A program made the position numbers and the translations under genes. This document shows, piece after piece, positions 35,967 through 43,145 of a stretch of 43,145 bases of DNA. This DNA comes from Oribacterium sp. (GTDB lineage: Bacteria > Bacillota > Clostridia > Lachnospirales > Lachnospiraceae), in the NCBI GenBank assembly GCA_024689585.1, contig JAILDF010000172.1:1-43145 (forward strand). Reading direction: 5' to 3'. Position 1 is the first letter of the stretch, and every line of letters starts with the position of its first letter. Under the pieces are notes generated by a model that ran no database searches, had not been told where the DNA came from, and saw nothing but the letters and a program-made list of their open reading frames with translations.

Positions 35967-36476
35967 TCATACTACAGATTTATGTACGATGCCGGAAATA
36001 TACTCGGGAACATTGTCCTTCGGCATATCCAGTACGAGAGCAAGCTCGTCATAAAGGATGCCTTCTGCCTGCTGCATATAGTGTGAATCTGTAAGTGTAA
36101 GTTTCTTGCCCTGGCTGATACGTTCCTCTTTGCGAACGTATAAAGTTTTGATGACCCTCATAAGCTCGTCCGGGTCGCAGCTGCGGATACACTCTTTATA
36201 AGCATCTTCGCGCTGTTTGTTGTTTTTGATGTCAAGGATGCCTATGCCCGGAACTGTTTTGATGAAAGCATTAGCTTCTTCCTTTGACATGATCTTTCTC
36301 ATGTTGATCTTCTGAGCATCAACAGGAGCATAAACGGAACCTGATGGCTTATCAAATGGCTGCATCACATAATACTCTTTGTTCTTGGATACGCCATCCA
36401 TGTTAAGCGTTGTTTTGTCGATGATTTTGTGTATGCCTTTACATCCGTAAACTACATAATCACCATTTTGAAACAT
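35967..36476 (-). CDS. CarD/CdnL family transcriptional regulator
   Basis: MFQNGDYVVYGCKGIHKIIDKT...EYYVMQPFDKPSGSVYAPVDAQKINMRKIMSKEEANAFI; CarD N-terminal RNAP-interaction-like domain plus helical C-terminus; RBS AGGAGG. Confidence 0.9.
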   Translation of the reverse strand: MFQNGDYVVYGCKGIHKIIDKTTLNMDGVSKNKEYYVMQPFDKPSGSVYAPVDAQKINMRKIMSKEEANAFIKTVPGIGILDIKNNKQREDAYKECIRSCDPDELMRVIKTLYVRKEERISQGKKLTLTDSHYMQQAEGILYDELALVLDMPKDNVPEYISGIVHKSVV

Positions 36477-36849
36477 AATACCTCCTTTAAAAAATATGGT
36501 CTAACTAGAAACAAGTTCTGATGGGAACTTAAACAATTACTTAAATCACAATAAAATTACGATTGATTTGTAAGAAAATAATCTGAATTTAATATTGACA
36601 ATCAAAGTAGGAATTCATATATTATATATTTTACATTTTTTGGCAAAACTTTCAAAGTCAATATTGCACAATTAAGATTTAAAATTTCACCCTTTTCTTG
36701 ATATGAATTAAGCTCTGGGCTATACTTTAGCGAGGTTATATATATCAAAATTACGTAATATGCCAAAACCGGAACAAGGTTTGGACCTCATATAAGAGCC
36801 CGAAATTGAGCTTGTTTTGATTAAAAAACATCCGTCCGGAGAGATATTT

Positions 36850-37275
36850 ATGGATAAATTAAAAGAGTTATACTTTAAATATAAAGAGATAGTTAACTAT
36901 CTGATAGTTGGGGGATTAACAACCGTTGTAAGCCTTAGTGTATATTTTATCTGTGTTTCCACCTTTTGTGATCCGACTTCACCGCTTCAGCTTCAGGTAG
37001 CTAATGTTATTTCATGGGTAGCGGCAGTAACATTTGCCTTTTTCACTAACCGAAAATATGTTTTTGAGAGCACCGGTAAAAACATCTGGGCTGAAGCCGG
37101 TAAATTCTACATTTCCAGGCTAAGTACCCTGGGGATAGATATGCTGATAATGTTTATAACGGTAACTGTTCTAGGCATGAATGATAAGGTGGCCAAGCTG
37201 ATTGTTCAGGTTGTTGTCACCATCACGAATTATTTATTCAGTAAATACCTGGTGTTCAACAATAAGAATCCATAA
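36850..37275 (+). CDS. GtrA family membrane protein
   Basis: NYLIVGGLTTVVSLSVYFI, WVAAVTFAFFTNRKYVFES, TNYLFSKYLVF; four TM segments; RBS GGAGAG before ATG 36850. Confidence 0.92.
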   Translation: MDKLKELYFKYKEIVNYLIVGGLTTVVSLSVYFICVSTFCDPTSPLQLQVANVISWVAAVTFAFFTNRKYVFESTGKNIWAEAGKFYISRLSTLGIDMLIMFITVTVLGMNDKVAKLIVQVVVTITNYLFSKYLVFNNKNP

Positions 37276-37405
37276 ATCGGGATGAGAACATCTTGATATC
37301 AGATAATAAGACCAAAACAGCTTTGACAGATGAGCCTTTCAGATTTACATATGAGTGTCAGATATTAAGGTGAAAAAGCAGAGCTGATATATGAGGAGTC
37401 GACAG

Positions 37406-40069
37406 ATGAGTTTAAAATATTTCAAGAATAAAAGAGCCTATGTTATGGCGTTTATATTCCCGGTCATAGCAATGATTCTCATTTTCTTCTTCAGGGGAAT
37501 CTATCCTTTTGGAGATGAGACATTCCTTCGTACTGATATGTATCATCAGTATGCTCCGTTTTCATCTGAGTTTAATTATAAGCTTCAGCATGGAGGCTCC
37601 CTTTTATACACCTGGGACGTAGGACTGGGTATCAATTTTACGGCGCTGTACGCATATTATCTGGCCAGTCCTCTTAACTGGCTTATGGCTCTTTGCCCCA
37701 AGGGACTTATTCTTGAATTCATGACCTACATGATCGTGCTCAAGATCGGTCTTTGCGGTGTTACCATGTGCTATTATCTCAGACATCATTATATTAATGA
37801 TGACCTGGGCTCCGCCTTCTTCGCAGTCTGCTATGCTTTATCAGGCTACATTTCAGCCTACAGTTGGAACTGGATGTGGCTTGACTGCATTGTTCTTTTC
37901 CCGCTAATCATGCTTGGCCTTGAAAGACTGGTAAAAGGGAAGAGCGGAATGCTGTATGTTGTGACATTGGGCCTCAGCATTCTTTCAAACTACTACATTT
38001 CCATAATGATCTGCATCTTTATGGTGTTTTACTTTATATGTCTTAACTTCCTCGAAGGCCTGGACAGCTTTGAGACATTTATCGTAAGGAGCATAAGATT
38101 CGGTATTTATTCAATGATAGCCGGAGGACTTGCGGCAGTTACTCTGATTCCGGAAATATTTGCTCTCCAGCTTACAGCTTCGGGAGATTTCAGCTTTCCG
38201 AAAACCGCACAGCAGTATTTCACCATCATAGACATGTTTGCAAGACAGATGCCGCTGGTTGAGACAGAGCAGGGACTTGATCATTGGCCTAATGTCTATG
38301 CCGGGTCCATGGTGTTCATGATGCTGCCACTGTATTTCATGAACGGTGCAATAAGAGTTAAGGATAAAGTCATAAACGGCATTCTCCTTTTGTTCTTTTT
38401 CCTTAGCTTCAGCATAAATATACTTAACTTCATCTGGCACGGGTTCCATTTCCCGAACTCGCTGCCCTGCAGACAGAGCTTCATATACATTTTCATAATC
38501 CTTTATATGTGCTATGAGGCTTATATCAAGAGACATAATTCCGGAATCAAGGAAATCGGCGTAGCCTTTTTCACGGCAGCTGCATTCATCCTTCTTGCCC
38601 AGAAGCTGGTAACAGATGATGCCTTAAAGTGGTACACCTTCTATGTGTCCCTGCTTTTTGTGCTGATTTACTTCGGCTTCCTCTATGCAGATGTATTAAA
38701 AAAATTCGATCATGATATAGGAGTTATACTTCTCACCTTTGTACTGTTCTTGGAGCTTACCCTCAACATGGCGGTAACCTCTGTGCCGACAACTTCAAGG
38801 GAATCCTATACAGCAGACAATCAGGATGTAATAAAGCTGGTTTCCGAAATAAAAGAAAAGGACAACAGTTTTTACCGCTTCGAGAAGATGACCAGAAAGA
38901 GCAAGGATGACGGAGCCTGGATGAACTTCAGAAGCGTTTCAATGTTTTCGTCCACAGCCTATTCAGCCTGCTCGGATTTCTTCAAGTCCATGGGTATGGA
39001 AGCATCCACCAATGCCTACTCCATAACAGGCTCAACTCCTCTTATGAATATGCTGTTTGCGGTAAAATACAGCATCTATTCACAGAAAGTAGATAAACCC
39101 GAAGAACTTTCCCTTAAGCTTCTGGAAGACTCGGGAAACACCTACATGTATGAGAATGCCTATGCATTACCCCTTGGATACATGCTTTCCGATAAAGAAC
39201 TGTCATCCTGGTACACAGACATGGGCACACCGACAATGAACCAAAACAGCTTGTGCGACGCCCTGGAAACAAACCTGGTATTGAAAAGCGTTCTCGGAGA
39301 GCAGAACGGAAAACAATACAGCTTTACCGCAGGCGTGCCCGGCGATTACTATGCCTATGTCACCGACTCTTCAATAAAAGAAGTCAATGTTGACTACGGG
39401 TACAGATCCAAAAAAGTAAACAACTTAAACAGAGGTTACTTTATAGAGATAGGCTACCTCAACATGGGAGATTCGGTAACCCTTAAAAATGAGACCAATG
39501 ATAAAGCATTGACACTGGACATCTTCCGCTTTGACTATGAAGCCCTTAAGGAAGTCTACGACAAGCTTAATGACGAAGGCTGGAACCTTACAACAATAGA
39601 AGACACCTATCTGTCCGGAGAAATCACAGCGACCGCCGACGGCACCATGATGACCTCAATTCCCTACGACGAAGGCTGGAGCATCTTCGTAGACGGCGAA
39701 AAGCAGGAACTCACAAAGGTAAAAGACACCTTCATAGGCGTAAAACTCCGTGAAGGCACCCACAAAGTGGAAATGAAATACTTCCCCCGCGGCCTAAAAG
39801 AAGGCGCCGCCATTTCCGCCCTCAGCATCCTCGCCCTCATCCTCATAGCCATCTTCATCAAAAAATTCGGCTACCTTGAACACCTCCTCCCGGAAACTAT
39901 TGAAGAAGATGACGACGAAGAAGACGATTATGAAGAGGATGCCGTCACCGAAGATAACGCTGACGAAATCAAAGCCAAAGATGAGGTGGAAGAAATCCTG
40001 GAAGAAACTCTCGAAGAACTGGAGGAAGTCGAAAAACCGGATGTTCCGGAAGATGAGGAAAATCATTAA
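37406..40069 (+). CDS. YfhO family multi-TM membrane protein with acidic C-terminal tail
   Basis: GIYPFGDETFLRTDMYHQYAPF, MTSIPYDEGWSIFVDGEKQEL...GVKLREGTHKVEMKYFPRGLKEGAAIS; RBS AGGAGTC before ATG 37406. Confidence 0.9.
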   Translation: MSLKYFKNKRAYVMAFIFPVIAMILIFFFRGIYPFGDETFLRTDMYHQYAPFSSEFNYKLQHGGSLLYTWDVGLGINFTALYAYYLASPLNWLMALCPKGLILEFMTYMIVLKIGLCGVTMCYYLRHHYINDDLGSAFFAVCYALSGYISAYSWNWMWLDCIVLFPLIMLGLERLVKGKSGMLYVVTLGLSILSNYYISIMICIFMVFYFICLNFLEGLDSFETFIVRSIRFGIYSMIAGGLAAVTLIPEIFALQLTASGDFSFPKTAQQYFTIIDMFARQMPLVETEQGLDHWPNVYAGSMVFMMLPLYFMNGAIRVKDKVINGILLLFFFLSFSINILNFIWHGFHFPNSLPCRQSFIYIFIILYMCYEAYIKRHNSGIKEIGVAFFTAAAFILLAQKLVTDDALKWYTFYVSLLFVLIYFGFLYADVLKKFDHDIGVILLTFVLFLELTLNMAVTSVPTTSRESYTADNQDVIKLVSEIKEKDNSFYRFEKMTRKSKDDGAWMNFRSVSMFSSTAYSACSDFFKSMGMEASTNAYSITGSTPLMNMLFAVKYSIYSQKVDKPEELSLKLLEDSGNTYMYENAYALPLGYMLSDKELSSWYTDMGTPTMNQNSLCDALETNLVLKSVLGEQNGKQYSFTAGVPGDYYAYVTDSSIKEVNVDYGYRSKKVNNLNRGYFIEIGYLNMGDSVTLKNETNDKALTLDIFRFDYEALKEVYDKLNDEGWNLTTIEDTYLSGEITATADGTMMTSIPYDEGWSIFVDGEKQELTKVKDTFIGVKLREGTHKVEMKYFPRGLKEGAAISALSILALILIAIFIKKFGYLEHLLPETIEEDDDEEDDYEEDAVTEDNADEIKAKDEVEEILEETLEELEEVEKPDVPEDEENH

Positions 40070-40100
40070 TACCAGATATTCATTTAAAATATTTAACATA

Positions 40101-40138
40101 ATATCCCTTGTGTAGTAAAATACACAGGGGATATTTTT
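40101..40138 (+). terminator. Intrinsic terminator
   Basis: ATATCCCTTGTGTA-GTAAAA-TACACAGGGGATAT-TTTTA. Confidence 0.9.
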
Positions 40139-40170
40139 ATTCAAAAAATTCAGATCACGGAGGAACGCCA

Positions 40171-41502
40171 ATGAAGCTTTGGGGCGGCAGATTTACAGAA
40201 GCAGAAGATGCATTAACAGAAGCATTTAACGAATCACTCAGTTTTGATAAACGCATGTACAGACAGGACATCAGAGGATCCATAGCACATGCAAAAATGC
40301 TTGGAAAACAAAGCATCATCTCAGAAGAAGACAGCGAAGCCATCGTAAAAGGCCTCGAAGGAATCCTTTCAGACATAGAAGCAGGAAAACTCACAATAGG
40401 AGGAGATGCCGAAGACATTCACAGCTTTATAGAAGCAGAACTTACAGAGCGAATCGGAGAAGCAGGAAAAAGACTTCACACAGGACGCAGCCGTAATGAT
40501 CAGGTAGCCCTTGATATGAAGATGTATACCCGCGACCATATGGACAGCATGGTGGAAGAGATCAAAGAACTCATTAACACCTTTGAAAAGCTGATAAATG
40601 AAAATCGCGACACATATATGCCGGGCTTTACACATCTTCAGAAGGCACAGCCCACAACCCTCGCACATCACATGAGTGCGTATAAAGAAATGTTTCTGAG
40701 AGACCTGAGCCGTCTCAGCGATACAAGAGACCGTCTTAACGAGTGCCCCCTTGGAGCAGGAGCATTTGCAGGCACCACATATCCTCTGGACAGAGACTAT
40801 ACAGCGAAGCTTCTGGAATTCAGAAAACCCACAAACAACTCCATGGATTCCGTATCTGACAGAGATTATCTTCTTGAATATGTATTTGATCTTTCAACCA
40901 TACAGATGCACCTGAGCCGTTTAAGCGAAGAAATCATCATCTGGAACTCCAATGAGTACCAGTTTGTCCGCATATCCGACGCCTATTCCACCGGCTCCAG
41001 CATTATGCCGCAGAAGAAGAACCCGGATATAGCCGAACTTATTCGCGGAAAGACCGGACGTGTTTACGGAGCACTTCAGAGCCTTCTGGTCGTTATGAAG
41101 GGCCTTCCACTTGCCTACAACAAAGATATGCAGGAGGATAAAGAATTTGCCTTTGATGCAATGGATACCGTTCTTGATTCCGTAAAACTGATGAACGGAA
41201 TGCTTAGCACCATAACCTTCAACAAGAACCGCATGGAGGATTCAGCAAAGCGCGGCTTCACCAATGCTACAGATGTTGCAGATTACCTCGTAAGAAAAGG
41301 CGTACCCTTCAGAACAGCTCACGGCATCGTAGGAGAGCTTGTTCTCTTATGCGAAGAAAAGAAGTGCGCCCTCGACGACCTCACACTCACAGATTATAAG
41401 AACATTTGCGACAAAATAGATGAAGACATCTATGACGCCATCTCCCTCGAGACCTGCGTTAAAAACCGTAAAACCACCGGCGCTCCCGGAGAGTTACTGT
41501 AA
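40171..41502 (+). CDS. argH: Argininosuccinate lyase
   Basis: MKLWGGRFTEAEDALTEAFNESL, TGRSRNDQVA, GFTHLQKAQPTTLAHH, GSSIMPQKKNPD; RBS CGGAGG before ATG 40171. Confidence 0.98.
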   Translation: MKLWGGRFTEAEDALTEAFNESLSFDKRMYRQDIRGSIAHAKMLGKQSIISEEDSEAIVKGLEGILSDIEAGKLTIGGDAEDIHSFIEAELTERIGEAGKRLHTGRSRNDQVALDMKMYTRDHMDSMVEEIKELINTFEKLINENRDTYMPGFTHLQKAQPTTLAHHMSAYKEMFLRDLSRLSDTRDRLNECPLGAGAFAGTTYPLDRDYTAKLLEFRKPTNNSMDSVSDRDYLLEYVFDLSTIQMHLSRLSEEIIIWNSNEYQFVRISDAYSTGSSIMPQKKNPDIAELIRGKTGRVYGALQSLLVVMKGLPLAYNKDMQEDKEFAFDAMDTVLDSVKLMNGMLSTITFNKNRMEDSAKRGFTNATDVADYLVRKGVPFRTAHGIVGELVLLCEEKKCALDDLTLTDYKNICDKIDEDIYDAISLETCVKNRKTTGAPGELL

Positions 41503-41505
41503 ATC

Positions 41506-41543
41506 ATAGGGGAAGGTTCCCGAAGTCGGGAATCTTCCCCTAT
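41506..41543 (+). terminator. Hairpin after argH (terminator-like, weak U-tract)
   Basis: ATAGGGGAAGGTTCCCG-AAGT-CGGGAATCTTCCCCTAT (one G-U pair). Confidence 0.65.
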
Positions 41544-41556
41544 AATGCATTAACGA

Positions 41557-41657
41557 TGTATAAATATGCTACAAATATGCATTGAATGAAGTTTTATACA
41601 AGATAAAATAACTAAATATGCATTTTTATACAATTAACACTTGCATTTTCATGCAAG
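41557..41657 (+). promoter_or_regulatory. Cluster of ARG-box-like operator sites upstream of argG
   Basis: TGTATAAATATGC (41557), TATGCATTTTTATACA (41617-41632), CTTGCATTTTCATGCAAG (41640-41657), resembling AhrC/ArgR A/T-rich boxes. Confidence 0.55.
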
Positions 41658-41669
41658 AAAGCGTATTAT
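41641..41669 (+). promoter_or_regulatory. argG promoter overlapped by palindromic operator
   Basis: TTGCAT (41641-41646), 17-bp spacer, TATTAT (41664-41669). Confidence 0.6.
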
Positions 41670-41765
41670 CCAAACAGCAGTAAAGTAAATGCTTTTTGAA
41701 GAAGTACTTACCACACTTCACAGGATAACCTGTAAAGTCAAAAAGTTTTGAAAAGGAGAAAAGAT

Positions 41766-43028
41766 ATGGGCAATCTTACACCAAAGAACAACACACAGGG
41801 CGAGAAAGTAGTACTCGCGTATTCCGGCGGACTTGACACAACAGCTATCGTACCATGGCTTAAAGAAACCTTTGGATACGAAGTAATCTGCTGCTGTGTA
41901 GACGTAGGACAGGGCAATGAGCTCGACGGACTTGCTGAGAGAGCAAAGCTTTCCGGAGCTGCAAAGCTTTACATCGAAGACATTACCGACGATTTCTGTG
42001 ACAACTACGTTGTACCCTGCCTCCAGGCAGATGCAACATATGAGAATAAATATTTACTTGGAACTTCCATGGCGAGACCGGCCATCGCAAAGAAGCTGGT
42101 TGATATAGCACGTAAGGAAGGCGCAAAGGCAATCTGCCACGGAGCTACAGGAAAGGGCAACGACCAGATCCGTTTCGAGCTTTCCATCAAGGCTCTTGCA
42201 CCTGACCTTGACATCATCGCTCCATGGAGAATGACAGATATCTGGACCTTCCAGTCACGTGAAGATGAGTACGACTACATCAAGTCAAAGGGAATTCCTC
42301 TTACATTCTCTGCGGACAATTCCTACAGCCGTGACAGAAACATTGTTCATATCTCACACGAGGGACTTGAGCTTGAGGATCCTTCACAGGAGCCGAATTA
42401 TGACCACATGCTGGTTCTTTCAAACTCTCCCGAAAAGGCACCGGACAAGGTGACAGATGTGGAGATCAAGTGGGAGGCAGGAATCCCTGTTGAGCTTAAC
42501 GGCAAGAAGATGTCAGTAAAGGATATCATTATAGAGCTCAACAAGCTTGGCGGAGAGAACGGCATCGGTATCATCGATATCGTTGAGAACCGTGTAGTAG
42601 GTATGAAGAGCCGTGGTGTTTATGAGACTCCGGGACTTACCATCCTTATGGAAGCTCATAAGCAGATCGAGGAGCTGATCCTTGACCGTCAGACCATGGA
42701 ATTCAAGCAGATGGTAGATGTTAAGTACTCTCAGGTAGTATATGAGGGTAAGTGGTTCGATCCTCTTCGTGAGGCTCTTCAGGCATTTGTAGAGTCAACA
42801 CAGAAGTATGTTACAGGTGTTACGAAGCTTAAGCTTTACAAGGGCAACATCACAAAGGCAGGAACAACTTCACCATATTCACTTTACAACGAGTCTCTTG
42901 CATCCTTCACAACAGGAGATCTTTACGATCACCATGACGCTTCAGGATTCATCACCTTATTCGGTCTTCCCGAGAAGGTTCGCGCAATGAAGATGCTTGA
43001 GGTTAAGAACCTTCAAAATAACAAATAA
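41766..43028 (+). CDS. argG: Argininosuccinate synthase
   Basis: KVVLAYSGGLDTTAIVPWLKE, CHGATGKGNDQIRFE, YSRDRNIVHISHEG; RBS AAGGAGAAA before ATG 41766 (ORF-track TTG 41748 is upstream of the RBS). Confidence 0.98.
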   Translation: MGNLTPKNNTQGEKVVLAYSGGLDTTAIVPWLKETFGYEVICCCVDVGQGNELDGLAERAKLSGAAKLYIEDITDDFCDNYVVPCLQADATYENKYLLGTSMARPAIAKKLVDIARKEGAKAICHGATGKGNDQIRFELSIKALAPDLDIIAPWRMTDIWTFQSREDEYDYIKSKGIPLTFSADNSYSRDRNIVHISHEGLELEDPSQEPNYDHMLVLSNSPEKAPDKVTDVEIKWEAGIPVELNGKKMSVKDIIIELNKLGGENGIGIIDIVENRVVGMKSRGVYETPGLTILMEAHKQIEELILDRQTMEFKQMVDVKYSQVVYEGKWFDPLREALQAFVESTQKYVTGVTKLKLYKGNITKAGTTSPYSLYNESLASFTTGDLYDHHDASGFITLFGLPEKVRAMKMLEVKNLQNNK

Positions 43029-43049
43029 ATCCGGTAAGAACTTTGTATG

Positions 43050-43081
43050 ATGCCTTCATCGGAAAAATACCGATAAGGCAT
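43050..43081 (+). terminator. Hairpin after argG
   Basis: ATGCCTTCATCGG-AAAAATA-CCGATAAGGCAT. Confidence 0.6.
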
Positions 43082-43106
43082 TATAGAGAGTTTGCTCATA
43101 GAATGA

Positions 43107-43135
43107 AGCTCTTCGGCTCGGTAAACCGAAGAGCT
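43107..43135. terminator. Hairpin at window end
   Basis: AGCTCTTCGG-CTCGGTAAA-CCGAAGAGCT. Confidence 0.5.
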
Positions 43136-43145
43136 GAGTTCACAT

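Noticed and set aside
1-43145. CRISPR arrays, prophage, transposase or toxin-antitoxin/defence genes.
   Set aside because: No regularly spaced direct repeats and no ORF with recognisable features of these classes.

Overview
The window is a gene-dense chromosomal segment from a low/mid-GC Firmicute. Gene content and the DUF-like families suggest Lachnospiraceae (Butyrivibrio-like); this is inference from content, with no search run. Housekeeping genes: partial DAHP synthase, tyrS, uvrB, leuB, serC, serA, ftsH, scpA, scpB, a dUTPase, valS, rlmH, argH, argG, and one tRNA-Arg(CCG). Accessory or poorly characterised genes: two exported proteins including a glycoside-hydrolase-like one, a small membrane protein translationally coupled to an atypical P1B-ATPase, an SPFH/zinc-ribbon protein, a DUF1015-type protein, a MocR-type aminotransferase, GtrA and YfhO-like membrane proteins, and a three-gene cluster upstream of valS (large repeat protein, degenerate Hsp70-like protein, TPR protein). 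The most unusual content is intergenic. (i) A family of ~230-430 bp nested long-hairpin elements starts 11-26 bp after stop codons at ~950-1173, 8064-8292 and 34763-35197, with a collapsed 38-bp derivative at 25002-25039. (ii) A family of 46-48 bp perfect palindromes (TCCACCGGGG[A/C]CGGTTCTCGCC|GGCGAGAACCG[T/G]CCCCGGTGGA) and decayed relatives lies just 3' of intrinsic terminators. (iii) A ~78-bp module occurs both inside the apical part of the 34.9-kb hairpin and free-standing next to the tRNA-Arg promoter. No rRNA, CRISPR array, transposase, integrase or phage gene was recognised.
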